Below, piece after piece: positions 1 through 12,400 of a DNA stretch of 64,000 bases. The notes under the pieces were generated by a model. It searched no databases. It was not told the DNA's origin and worked only from the letters and a program-made list of their open reading frames with translations. Numbering within the stretch: the first letter of the stretch is position 1; the number at the start of each line of letters is the position of its first letter. A program made the position numbers and the translations under genes. This DNA comes from Campylorhamphus procurvoides (taxonomy: Eukaryota > Chordata > Aves > Passeriformes > Dendrocolaptidae). The stretch is from NCBI GenBank assembly GCA_013396655.1, contig WBMV01003298.1, positions 1,334,695 to 1,398,694 on the forward strand, written 5' to 3'.

Positions 1-1639
1 TGCAACGTAAGGAGGCAATTAGAAGAAATCAGCATCCGACTAACCTGAAGCCAGTAAAGAAGCTTACCAGGTAACTGATTAGTTTGAAAACAAAGAATAC
101 ACAAGTTTGACAGGCTCCAAGCAACTCTTTTGGCCAATCACACCACCAGAAAATGGAAACATAATGTTCTGATTTTAAAATTATATCCTTTGATTAACCT
201 CTGCTCCAAAGGGACCTTATATGGCTAAAAGCCAGGCTGAAGGTAACACAGTGGGACATAGTTTATAGATATTTCACAAGACTTTATCAGTGAATCAGTG
301 AAAATAACATTGTCCTAAGTGCAATCCTTGCTTGTCAACAAGGCACCAGCAGGTGTGAAATGGGCAAAGACTGCACCCAAACCATTTGTTACTCTTTTTT
401 ACACTCACAGTTTCCATGCAGGATCTGCTCTTTCCAACACTGCTCCTGCTTGTAAGAACCAAGCAAATTATTGGCTTCTGTATGCAACTCAGAGACATCT
501 GCTTCCTTCTTTGGTTGCAGTATCTCTTTTCTAGTCAGGATTTAGTTGCCTGGAACGAAGACAAGATCTGGTATCAATCAAACTAGTGGATTCATTGATT
601 CCAAAAATAATTATAAGGGATTTTTTTTTTGGTGGAGAAGAATATAAAAGGGGTTGATTCAATATCACACAGCATTTCAGGCAACACCCTACTCTACTGG
701 TACTAACTAATCTGCTAACATTTTGCCATTGTCTAAACAGCACTTCTATAAATCCTTGGGTTTCTAGTAATAAAGAGTATACATATGCATTGAGTGAACA
801 CTTAAAATTACAGCCATGATTGCACTTCAGTCTCTTTCTACTTCCTGGCATTATCAGGATCACCTTGCCAGCCTCCTCATAGTTATAGAGAACATACTGA
901 AGGCTCTAGGAAGATTTCTTGACCACCTGCTTTTCACTTTTATGCCTTTTGGCTGTTTCCTCTGTTTCTGTTCTACATTTGGATTAGTCAGGGATTTCCC
1001 CTGATGTACTGATTCCACATACTGGCAGAGTGTTTTCCCTTCCCTGATCTCATTCAGTAACTAAAGTCTTTGAGAACAAACATGGCACCAAACACTTCAC
1101 TGCCATGAACTGGCACCAGTTACAGATGTTGCCCTGCAGAAGGAAGCCAAGAAAGTTTTGCTTCAGGCTATATTTGCATTTTTTCAACAAGAAAGATTTA
1201 CAAAGAGAAATTCAGATTAAAACTGGGCATGACACAGTCCACGATTCATCTGCACTAACATCAGTAACAAGAGTTTTCATTTCTCAGGGATGCTCAAGGA
1301 TGGGTAGTTATTTTTAAGTCTTGGTTTGTTTTTAAGTTTATATGAATTGTAGAGACAATATTTTTCCAAGAAGATGATTCAATATAGTGGGTAATGTATT
1401 TTAACTACATAAATTTTGCATGCAGAGCGTGAATGTTTTACATGGTTTCAATGATCCACACTGTAACAGCTTAAACAAAGACAATCACATGGGCTTAATA
1501 AAGTCAGTGGTAATAAAAAAAGAAAAGCTTTCCTTTTAGAGGAAAATATTTATATTGGAAGCATTAATTACATAGTTCTTTTCAACCCCAGAAGTGCTTT
1601 TTAAGTGTCATCTGGTGGTTTGTTTGAAAGACTGAGAGT
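1..1639. other. Unique AT-rich noncoding sequence
   Basis: No gene is supported here. Reading frames are short (at most 110 codons) and overlap on both strands, as expected by chance. A T-run near 620 and an A/T-rich stretch near 1515 are the only low-complexity patches. I see no recognisable repeat or RNA gene. Confidence 0.6.
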
Positions 1640-1840
1640 AAAGTTGGATTTCTTCTCCCTAATGCCACCAACTTCCTGGGTGGCCTTGGACCCATCACCT
1701 CTTGCTGGATTCTCAGCAATGCCAGGCACCATCCTCCAGGGTGCCACTGAAAAATCAGACCATCAGTGTTCTTGGGCCTCATTTTTTTCACCTGTAAAAT
1801 GAGATTAGCTACTCTATTTCACAAGTCTGTCAGGCACATT
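1640..1840 (-). repeat. MIR-type SINE, antisense, with an internal insertion
   Basis: Read on the plus strand, this follows the reverse complement of the MIR consensus as I recall it. A block near 1646-1690 resembles the 'ggattt...gccac...cttcctgggtggccttgga' part of MIR. A second block at 1774-1830 contains 'cctcattt' and 'cacctgtaaaatgag', the most recognisable piece of antisense MIR, followed by the expected AT-rich 'attagctactc'. Between the blocks lie about 70 bases (roughly 1705-1773) that MIR does not explain, so the copy seems to be split by an insertion or expanded. MIR is an old tRNA-derived SINE shared by amniotes, so heavy divergence is expected. The identification comes from memory of the consensus, not from a search. 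Confidence 0.62.
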
Positions 1841-2040
1841 AATCAGCATTTGTAGGTTTCCTGGAGATCCTCAGATCAGAGAGCACTAAAATAATCTGCC
1901 TTTATTTACGGCAATGTAAGATACTCCTCAAGCCAAGAATGGAATTTGCTCCCTGAGGTGGAGATGAGCTGCCCTTAAGTGCAGGAAATGAGAAGTGGGA
2001 TAACAGTGAGGGAACAGTGTTTCCCAGTTATTAGCAATGC
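1841..2040. other. Unique noncoding sequence
   Basis: A short stretch between the MIR and the CT-rich patch. I see nothing recognisable in it. Confidence 0.5.
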
Positions 2041-2108
2041 TTATACCCCACCAGCTCCATTGCAACAGCTCCTGGCGGCCACTGTGGGAAGCAGGAACAA
2101 GTTACAAG

Positions 2109-2126
2109 CCCTCCCTCCCTCCCTCT
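2109..2126. repeat. (CCCT)n short tandem repeat
   Basis: Four consecutive 'ccct' units and a partial unit form a pyrimidine tract. It lies within a local GC-richer patch (about 2050-2450) that stands out from the AT-rich surroundings. The patch also contains the longest open frame of the window (1979-2389, 136 codons), which has a hydrophobic stretch but no recognisable domain and which I consider fortuitous. Confidence 0.8.
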
Positions 2127-5100
2127 CACGCTCTGCCTCCAGCCCCATCACTGTGCTGAGCACAGAACAGCAGCAGAGTCAGGCAGCTGCTGGTTGCAGC
2201 TTCACGTTATTCTTAGTTGGAACTACCCTGCTGCTTCTTTGGTGTCTCAGACTGGCTCATGGAGCCACCACTATCTTTGTCTTTTCCATTTGTAAGCACT
2301 TTGTAAGCTGGCCTGTCCCTTTACACTCTGAATATGAAGCACCTGAAGCTCCCCAGGACAGCAGCCTCCAGATGTTATTACAATGTTAATGCATTCAGGG
2401 AAGATCCTGCTCAGCTGGACCAGGACCCCATTCCTCCCTGCCTTGAACCAGTAGCTTAAGCTCCACAGTAAGCAGTAAGAAAGAGGATAGATCAAACTCT
2501 GCAGCATAGACTCCTTCAAGAAGCCTAGCTTCACAGGTAAGGCAAACTAGGAAGAGAACAATGTAAAAAAAAACCCCAAAACTAAATGGGAACTAATTAA
2601 AATGCAAGTCACACATGAGGGCTGTTGGAATGCACACAATCAATTTTCACTGTCATCACTATAGCAGGGCCAGAGAACTTCAAAGGCTTTTGATCAGATC
2701 CTCCAAGGTATATAAGAATTAGGTTCCAAAACCACTTCTCCTAATTCCTCTACCCTCCCAGGCAAATTTGGTATCCAGTTATGGACTCTGGCATAGCTAA
2801 GCCCTTACTCAGTATGAAAATATATCTACTGGATCTCACTCTTCTCCTGCTCTTCCTCCAGGCATAGGAAGGCATCTGATTTGTTTAGGCTATTTAATCA
2901 ACTTCCAGCCATTATCTTCTTCCAAGTTCTAATTCCTTATTTCCTCTTCTCTAAACTTCAAACAATTAATTTCCACATGTCTAAACTGCCTAACCGTTTT
3001 TATCCTGAGCTTTTATGGCGGTGCAGTTCTTGGTAAGTACCCAAGTTAACTTCCTTCTTGCCCTGAGCAACTGGTAAGTCCTCTCACACTCAGCCTCCCA
3101 ACATTGCAGCTTGCTCATTTTACTTGGCAGGAAAAGATTCTGAGTTTAATTTCTAGTGCCTGACCTACATTTCTGGAGAAGTTTGGAGTGGAGGACTGGT
3201 TTCTACTGCAATTTCTGGGGATATTCAATAATCTTTTTCATGACAGTTTAATAGTCATATATCCACCTCTCTCTGATTCTGATATCCATAAATTCATGAT
3301 TCCTCCAAGAGAACTGACATGTTAAATACCCCAGTTATTTAGCACAAGATCTTCTATATACAACAAAATGTATTTGAAACCACAATGACTTAAAATACCT
3401 TTAATAAAAGGGATACTCAAAGCTTATGAGGCTTTGATTTTCATTTTCACTAAGCTCTTACTGTACTCTGGCAGAATAAAATGACAGTAAATGGAATACA
3501 GACATGCCTTACGCTCACTTTAAAAAGCCATTACACAAATGAGAGGAGTCCCCCCGTCTGCTAAAAAGAGAAGTTGAACCATTTACCACATTATGACAAG
3601 TAGCCTTTTCTCCAGCAATGAAGGTCTATTACTGTGCTTCTCCAGCACCTCTCAGCAAGTCAGTGCAATTGCTGTAGACATGATGAAAAGCTCATCTTTG
3701 AGTACACAGCATCACATATACCTCACCCTCAGAATTTATTTGTCTCTTATAAACTCAGGAGTGATTTCCCCCACACCTAGCTTCCTACTATCCTTCACAG
3801 AAGCTAAGTTGAAAAGGTCTTTTCTGAGTATTCTGGGAGATACACAGCAGTTCGTCATTTTGTGTTACATTTGCTGTTTCAGTTTGAGGGACATTATTGA
3901 GAATAAAAAAACATCAGCAATGAAGGGGTTTGTGTGACAGGCATAGTTAGCAAAAGGTTAAAATGCTCAAAGATGAGACAAGCAGTTTAATTTATACAAA
4001 TGTTCATACTTTTTTTGTGGTAGAGACCCAAACTCTGAAAAGAGCCAAAAATCATTATTTCTAATAGCCAACAATAAATGGTCTTTTGGAATCAAGCATT
4101 TTTATAGGATCACTTATACACGCAATCTAGAATATCCTCCTTATATTTGCATTTAGGATTAGGTACAAAACACTGCATGAAATCTGACTGTTGGCTGGTA
4201 ACTTTGGGAAAGATTCATTTCATATCTCTGCTTTTTTTGGAGGGAACCTTGCTTAAAGAATGCAACTGAACAGTCATGTCACTGTTCTTAAAAATATTTT
4301 TATAGCACAAGAGTCCTTTTAGAAGGTACAGTCTGAAATTCCAAAGAACAATATTACCTGTGCACTTTAAATTTCCACGTGACCTTACAACTTCACCCCA
4401 TTCTCACACCACCATGACATTGACCTCCAGGAATTTCCTGTTCCCAAGGATGATTATTCATCTCTGGAAAGTTCCCTCAATGTGATGGCACAATCCACTT
4501 AACACTGATCCCTCTGAGCATTGTATTCATCCCACAACACCACATCAGTGCAGCCTGAGATTACATGGCTGCAATTTTTTAAAACCCAAAAAGGAAATCC
4601 TCTCTCTGCTTCTCGAACTTTGCACTCGTGAGAACACAATTGCACAAGCACCTCCTGGTGAAGAACCTGTTTGAAAACCATCCTGTTTGAAGATGGTAGG
4701 AAGACCACGTTCTTGCTCACAACACAGAATTAATTTACCCCTTCGTGACTCAGTCTTGCTTTGTTCCTACCTGCTCTAAAGGCGCAAGTGCGGGCTGGAT
4801 TCCTTTTCCACTACAATTCTACATCACTGACTGCAGTGGAATTACACTGAAACGATACTGAGCTCGAAAGAAGAGAACAAAGCCATAAAACTTCCCCTCC
4901 CTCCTGACCACAAAGATGTTCAAAAATTGCATTTCCTTCCATCCCTTTGAAACATAATTCAGTTGCCTGGTTAATTGCAAGAAGATCATATTTAAACTCT
5001 TTCTTTAACAGCTCCACTCCCAGCTGGGAGGTGAAAGGCTATGATCAATGGAGCAACCATACAACAGATGAGTTTCAAGCACTGCACATTAGGCTTTATG

Positions 5101-5169
5101 GATTGCTTTAAAGTGCGCTTAAAAAATAACAAGGAAAGAAATTAAAAAGACCCACAATAACATTTTAGC
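2127..5169. other. Unique noncoding sequence
   Basis: No gene, RNA or clear mobile element is visible. Near 2452-2536 a pyrimidine-rich acceptor and a 'cacag/gtaagg' donor frame an 85-base exon-like segment (see findings). The rest is ordinary AT-rich sequence with short ORFs on both strands. Confidence 0.5.
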
Positions 5170-5225
5170 TTTCACAATCCCTTTTACAATCCTCATTTTG
5201 CAGAACTAGGAGAGAATAAAACCCC
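5170..5225 (+). repeat. Possible MIR fragment (weak)
   Basis: The stretch 'tttcacaatccc' followed by 'atcctcattttgcaga' resembles the MIR core 'tcacaacaaccc ... atccccattttacaga'. The match is short and flanking MIR sequence cannot be followed with confidence. The same 'cattttgcag' also reads as a splice acceptor, with a 'aaacag/gtgagt' donor 45 bases downstream (5249). All three frames of that segment contain stops, so it would be noncoding if spliced. The repeat reading is a guess. Confidence 0.28.
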
Positions 5226-8200
5226 AGGTTTTTAGACCTTGGAAACAGGTGAGTGCATTAGGCAGCTGGGCCAATGAATGTCATACTGTCCCTCCGTTTT
5301 CCCTAGTGGCTGTGCTTACTTCTCAAGCACATCAGGGAACTGAAATTATCTCCAAAGCAGATAAATTCACCGTTGGTAACACTCAAGAACAGATCAGAGA
5401 GAGATAGATCCTGACAGGCAGGGATCAGTGCAACTTGTTTAACTATTTCCTTAACATCTACAATTTTCAAAATGTGACACACAATTGCAGAAAAGTTCGG
5501 AGCAAAAAATATAAGCTCTGAGTTGTTTCTTTGGGAAGACAAAATTTCTCAGAACATGTGTTATTTAGGGATTTTAAAAAACTGGCTCAGCAACCCTGAA
5601 TTCCTTTGCAGCTGCCCCTGGATTTGCATTAGCTGGTGCTGCATAAACGAACTCATAACTGGATGTGCATGTTGAAACTGTATAAAAATAAAAGAGTGCA
5701 TTGAAAAAATACCGGCATATTAAAGCTTCCAATGTCTCACGGATACATATAATGAAGGGATTTTTTATGCTACTTTAAGTATTAATAAGAACTTTTAGTT
5801 ATTCAAGCCATAGTTAAGAAAATAGGTTTTTTGAAGGCATATGTGAAGGTAAAAACCACCTAAAAAAAGAAAACCCCAAAGTCTGGCAACTGAATTCATA
5901 CCCAAGCTGCGTGAATGGTATCAGAAATATCAGTGTAGGGATAAATTTGATGCTACTTTGACAGTCGGATTCTGTATAGTGCAACACAGTGTTACAGAAC
6001 AGTTTTGTTCCTGTAGTCATTGACCATAGGATCGCATGCTTTACTATTGGTTTAATGTCATGCTAAAAGAGAAAAGTCTGCCAGTAACATGTCCAAGTTC
6101 TTCCACTTTAATCTGTTACCCTTACAACCCTCTAATCTCTTATCCCACTCATATCCCACTGAGGATATATGAGAATTCAGCACACCCAAGAGGTATTTCA
6201 TGACCATCCCAAACATTCACAGAACCTCTTTGGTATTATTTCTGATTGTCATCACAGTGAACAGGCTATTTGGGGTCTCAGTGGCTACAGACAGACACCC
6301 CATACTGTATCAGGTGGAGTTCCATATGTAAGGAAGGTACAAATGGAGCAGTACCAACTATATAAAACGTATATCCACTCCCATGCCATTACATATCCAT
6401 GTGCTCTGAAACAAACTGAAATCATCATTGCGGTAAGGATGTGCAGGTTTCTTCACTCACCGGAAGGATTATACAGCCATGAAGGGGGAAAATGGCATTG
6501 CTCATTTTAACTTATTCCTGCTGCCACTGAAAAAAAACAGGAGCTGTTTCAAGATGGTTTGGTTTGAACGCTATTGTAATCGGTCTCAGCCTTCCTGAAG
6601 GAAGAATTGAGTCATCTACAAAAGGAGAAAGAGTTAAAAAATCCCACCACAGAAAGCTGTGCTGTGAATCCAGTGCCAGCAAAGTGCCTGCAGCAGCAGG
6701 GGGAGCCTGCCATGCACTGCTGCCTTGAGCAGCCAGCAGCGTGTGCCCAGTGAATACTGATTTATGGTCTGAACCTGCAAAGGACTGTGCAAATTCAGCT
6801 GCCAGAGTTCAGTGTGCATGTAATACAAGGCATGTGCATGGGAAGCAACCACTTAAGAGACAGAACTAAACGGCCATGTTAAGTACACAGGTAAAAGAAT
6901 AGACAGCAATTATATAATGCTCAAGAGCCTTCTCCAAATTCAGCGGGGTTCCTCCGATTTCAGTGATTCTTGCAATGACTCTCAAGACCCCAAGTTACTA
7001 AAATATAGAACTTAATGAAGTAATTGTGCTTTCTTCCTGATTTGTTCTGCTTTGTCCTCTCCATTTCTAGATAATGAGGAACCAAGTGACATAATTCCCA
7101 TTACTTTGCTGTTAAACGGACATCTAAGTCATATTCTGTTGCCAAAGATGTAAGGCTCTAAGGACATAATTTCCTGGGCCACTTTGGTTGATTGATTGTT
7201 GATATAAAACCTAGTAATCTTCAATAATTTTTACATGTCTATTGTCTCTTCTAATCTGTCTTTAGCCAGTATTTTCTTTGGGCACAGACACTATCTCACC
7301 CTACATATCTACCACGCTGGAACTATGATCTCAGTTGCACATGCAGAGGTGCTCATGTAATAAAATAATAGCAACACAATGAAATAAGAATAAAGGTTGC
7401 TGATTCAGTGTTGAGTCCATTCTCAAATATAAGATTCAATTAATCAGGACCCAGTGATACCTCAGCGACATTTTGTACAGTGTAGATTAAGTTCCTACAG
7501 CATCTACACCCACAGTAGAAATGTAAAGGTGATGGACATTATGTCCATGGTGAAGGCCACCGTGTAAACACTCAGAGCAGAATGGAATAGTCCAGGACTA
7601 GGACCAGGAAATGAATTGACTTCTCTTGTTGTAATGTGCTGCAGTAAAAACCCAAGAAATATTACAACACACAGAGAAAAGCCTTACATCTTCTGGAAGG
7701 ACTGGTATATTGTATTTCCTCACACTCTCATCAAATAATCCTGTACCAGCTCTGATCCAGCCAGCAACATGATGCTTTTCTTCTATTTGTTTCTCTCTTG
7801 CTCTCTTGTCCCAGGCTGAAATCTCATTCACCTTGTACAGTATGACCCTTTCTGTGTTGTATTGTTATCTCTGCACTGAGTGTTTAAAGCAACAACCAGT
7901 TGCTTTAGCAAAATATTCCTGCAGATTATACAGATTAGGATTTACCAGAAGGATCTCCTCCCATCTAAACCCTTCAAATATGAACAGATCTTATTTTACC
8001 TAAGAAATCCTCTATGAAGAGACATGTTCAATATGGAAAATGCTTAAAACTCTGCTCTTCAGAGCGATGAAATCTTTGGTGGTTCAAGAAAGAGCTTTTT
8101 CCAAAAACATTAATAGTGCTGTTAAACTCACAAGATCTGTTTCAGTTTGAAGACAACCACTACAAGAGTTAATGCCAAAACCCCATTTCTGATACCTCTG

Positions 8201-8815
8201 CAGCTTTAGTAGGGATCCCACTCCATGGCTGATGTCCAAAAATCTCAACCCCTGCTTGAACTTTCAGTCCTTTGTTCTGATAGTTTCTAGCAATAATAAT
8301 CACTAGCAAGATACACTGTTAAAAACAGTCATTGTTTTTAAAAGTATGAGTGATCAAAGATCTACCCTTAAAATGGAAATTTCTTAAGCAGGTAGACAGT
8401 TGCATCAGATTGAAGAATTCAAAAGCTTGGTAAACCTTGTTGGCCCTAAGGAAAATCCTGGAACTTTAGCAATGTATTCTGCCCATCATGTATATTAATA
8501 TATTTCTCTGAGAAGGCTATTAAGTAACATGAATTTTACTAACAAAAATGGTGAATACAAATAAGCATTTTGAGAGATACTGCTATGCATCACTGGCACA
8601 TAATTCAATGTTATGATGGATTGCTGTTTTTCATACTAATTTCAAGATTTTTGAATCAGTAAAGTAATATAGTTGGTCAACATAATACATCCCATAAATC
8701 AGAACTTGATAGATTAATCCACATGGATTAGTAAATCACATCAGGACATTCCCTCCCAAGTAGAGCTTTCTCTCTACCTATTTTTCTACATGGATTCAAA
8801 CCCAAAACATTATGA
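5226..8815. other. Unique noncoding sequence
   Basis: About 3.6 kb of AT-rich sequence. ORFs are at most 113 codons and show no recognisable motif. No repeat family, RNA gene or structured tandem array was recognised. Confidence 0.55.
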
Positions 8816-9070
8816 GCTTACATCTCCAAACGCTGTGTTAGCCCTCCAGGGTCTTTCCAGAAAGCACTGCAAGACCACAAGAGCAGAGTGTGCAGACTGG
8901 ATGAAGTTGGCAAGTTCCCCCTAAAGCCTACAGAGATGGGAACAAGTGCAAATATTAATGTAGTTCACACGGCCTTAAAGAAGGCACGATCAGAAGTTCA
9001 ATTACAGATCAGAGTCAGCTCTCAACCCTCAAACAGTGAAGTCAGCAGCAACCTTCTTGTAGATTTTTAA
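8816..9070 (+). other. Open frame of unknown meaning (about 84 codons)
   Basis: This plus-strand frame is open from just after a stop at 8813 to a TAA at 9068-9070. It has no good ATG near its beginning. A pyrimidine-rich acceptor-like sequence ('ggtctttccag', ending at 8870) lies inside it, so a terminal exon from 8871 to beyond the stop is conceivable. The predicted residues are hydrophilic, rich in Ser, Lys and Val, with no domain I recognise. A second open frame with an ATG follows 138 bases downstream. Composition alone does not separate this from chance, and I do not call it a gene. Confidence 0.15.
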
Positions 9071-9207
9071 AGATCCATTTATTTCTTCTATCTCTCTAGT
9101 TTACCTGTTTCTTAGAGAAGAGAAATTTTCTTCAATGCCTTTTTTGTAGGAGAAAAACAAAATGCGGTTCATTTACTCTGCACCAACGAGCTCTGCCCAA
9201 CAGAGCT

Positions 9208-9432
9208 ATGGAGAAGTATGACACATTGCACTGGCCTTGCTTTGCCTCTGTTAAACACAAGACAAAACCCAAGTGCTCTGTTGAAGGAATTTCAACAGAG
9301 CTAAGGACACTTGACAGTAGACCTTCTGTGCAACTGCCCCTGGAAGAGACACTCAGGGCACGTGTGAGGGACATTGAGTCTGGCAGAGATCAGTCTCCTG
9401 GACTAATAATAGCTGTTGGAATAGTTTTGTGA
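9208..9432 (+). other. Small ATG-initiated ORF, probably fortuitous (74 codons)
   Basis: ATG at 9208 to TGA at 9430-9432. The predicted peptide is mixed charged and polar (an early KHKTKPK basic cluster, later ETLRARVRDIESGRD) with a hydrophobic C-terminus. It is one of the more protein-like frames in the window, but there is no signal peptide, domain or known family. The antisense strand is open over nearly the same interval (9132-9374), which argues that local base composition, not selection, keeps stops away. Confidence 0.12.
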
Positions 9433-12400
9433 TGTGCAGCCACTCAGCAGGAACTGACAGAAGCCTTAACTAAGTCTTTGTTCTATTGATATAGTTCTAG
9501 CCTTCACTGCTCCATTTTAATATCAACAAGAAAAGAATCAACAATCCTGAATTTCCTTGGGCATTGAAGAGACTCCTGACTGACAGCAGCACCCAAACTG
9601 TCCCTATTTAACCCCAACTGGCTCTGCAACAGTTCTGTGAAACTTTCTGTAGTCTGTGTCACACGTTCTCTTGAATTCCATCAAATTCTACCTCTTGAAG
9701 AACAAAAGCAACATTATATTTCACAGGATATCTGCACAAGCATTTCTTCACCTTTAAAGACCTGAGAAACATTTATGCTGACTTCTACACCCTTTAAAGA
9801 TATTTTAACTCCAGGTTACTGACTGTGCTGATTGCAGGATTTGAGGTAACAGACGTTGACTTTCTGTGACTTTCTGTGAGATTTCAATTGTACTGTATAT
9901 TTGAGGAAATCATGTGGGGCTTAGAAGCATATACTGCTGTGATCATTGTAGAGAAAAGAATCAATCAAATATCCTTAAAGGTTGAATATGGTAACTTTCC
10001 CAGACAAATTCTGCAAGTCTGAATTTGAGGAGCATTATACCTTGGTAATGGTATGTAAAATTATTAGATCCCGAAGGCTTAATACTTAAAAACAATTTTA
10101 CTCTATCTAATATAAGTATTCTTTAAATTCTGGCCTAATAATGACCAACCGTAAGAATTAATGGGAATTTCAAGGCATTTTTATTAGTGGATATTAATAT
10201 CCATATTCTGCTATATATCTTCTCCCTCCCACTCTCCTGGAAGGGTCAGGTTTTGAACACTTCCACATGTGACATATTAAGAACAACAGAAATGGAAAAG
10301 AGGTCATACTTTTCGGGCTAGGGAAATAAGGTAGCGAATGGCAGCAAAACAAGCCCTTCTCCCTCACTGCTAAATCCAGGCTTAACATTTAAGCAAGTTT
10401 TCACAAGCATCATTTAATTCAAACTGGAATCCTTTTTAATTACAGGAGAATTTCCTTGAGACTTCTTACATGGCCCTATTTTTAGAGCGAACATGAGCCA
10501 TTTGGCAAACAGGTTTTCATTCTTGAAGTGCTGTCATGAGAACCCACCAATCTCCAAGATATGAGTAACAATGCACATGGCAGCTTGGGCAAATCCAGCT
10601 GTTATTTGGAACATCCAAAAGCTCTGATCCCTCCCTCACTTTATGCCCCTGTGAGCTAAACAGCAAATTCTGCTCTATTCATCTGATCCTGAAACAAGTA
10701 GCTCCTAATCAAGTAAAGCAAAAAGAAAAAAAAATATTAAAAAAAAGAATATCATTTACCTTTGCTGTTGTCTTTAATTAAATGTATTCCACTCTGGTGC
10801 CGGCACTGAGGCTGAACCTTTTGCTATGCAAATTTCAAGGCTAACTTCTAGTCAGAGAACAAGTGTACACTTGAGAATGAGTTGGCATCTTTTCAGTGCT
10901 ACTTGTGTTTAAGTGCACTCTCAGGTGTTTATGTTATCCTTCACAATAGCCTCTTCCCTTTCCAATTAGAATAATTAGAGAACTGCCAGGAAGATGATGC
11001 TGGGCTTCTTTTTATCCACAATAGATCATATAAAATTGGATTTCACTCTGAAAAATCAACCCCCCTAATTTCCTGCTCTGTGCAGTCTCACCACATGTAT
11101 TAGTGTGATGTTAGCAACATTCTTAATGTTAATTCCAGCTCCAGCTCCTACAAGTGATCCCTATCCTTGATGGCACTGGTGCAGTTCTACACAGCAGGAC
11201 ATTTCAGGGACTGTATCTTGACAACTTTAAAGGAGAGAGGGGATTGCTGTTTTTACAGATGGCCCAAAATTTGTACCCGAAAGTACTTTGTGTTTGTGCC
11301 AAGTATTTAGACTGTTTCTGAACTAGTAGAGAGAATGACAATCAATTACTTTCATTTCACAGCATGATACAAGTCCATTCATAAACCTCTGCTCATTCCC
11401 TCTGCCATGAATATGAGAGGAATTCCTGTTTATTCTTACTATCCAAAAAAGTAGAGTTGTTCCCTCAACAGACTTTATAGCCAGGGAGGAAAAAGCTAAG
11501 GAACACTGCACCTTTGCCTATCACACAGTAAATTCAACATACTGAAATCTGTCTTTAGATAGGAGTTATTTGGATAAAGAATGACTGAAAATTGAAATTA
11601 AAAAAATAATAAATAAAATTGGTCTATCTTTGACAGCTCCCCCCTGGTACCTATAAGGATGAGGAAGAAATGGGAGTTTCCATACTGCCTCCAAACTGTG
11701 CTTTTCATGCAAATACAGCTGAGCATGTCATTATAAACAGGAGTAAGGCCTGAACTGCTGGGTCAGTTCTAATAATTTGAATTACTTTCTCTAATCATTG
11801 ATTATTCATAAAGACTTCCATTGTGAAAAAGAGATTCACCTGTTAGAAACCACAAGAAGTGGTTTATGTGTGTAGAAGCTTCTTCCAGTCCAGCCAATCA
11901 CACCTGAATTAGTGCTCTTTGCATTCCCCAACCTACTTCAATCTCTATAGTTGACTCAAACCCACATCTTTCAAGAACAGCATGTTGCCAGAGTTTGCTT
12001 TATGAAATAAAGAAAAATATGCACAAAGTATACATATTACTATTGTTTTGCCAAGTGATTTTTCCTTGGAAAAAAAAGTAGACAAAATGCAAAACAGACC
12101 AGGATCATTTTTCTTTCTCAAAGCTTGCTGAAAAATATTGTTTTGGTCATCTTAAGAATTATCCACATATTCACCTGGGATTTGTATTGGATTAAAGATT
12201 TTGAGCAAAAAAAAAGAATTAGGTTTACATCACCGACAGAAGATACAGCAGTCCTACCTTCTGCTCAAGAGGCTAGTGTTCATCTAATTCTATTCTAATT
12301 TTTACCAAAACAGAGAAGATCTGAATACTTTCCCTCCACTTATCAGAAAGTGGGGGGGAAAATGAACTTTGACTTACCACATCCCTCATGAGTGTTTCTA

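Noticed and set aside
1979..2389. Longest open frame of the window (136 codons, plus strand)
   Set aside because: It begins at a non-ATG codon. It has no recognisable domain, and its openness coincides with a local GC and CT-rich patch that lowers stop frequency. No splice or promoter context supports it.
8785..8805. 'ggattcaaaccc' as a possible tRNA B box
   Set aside because: No matching A box at the right distance and no cloverleaf could be drawn. No tRNA gene was found anywhere in the window.
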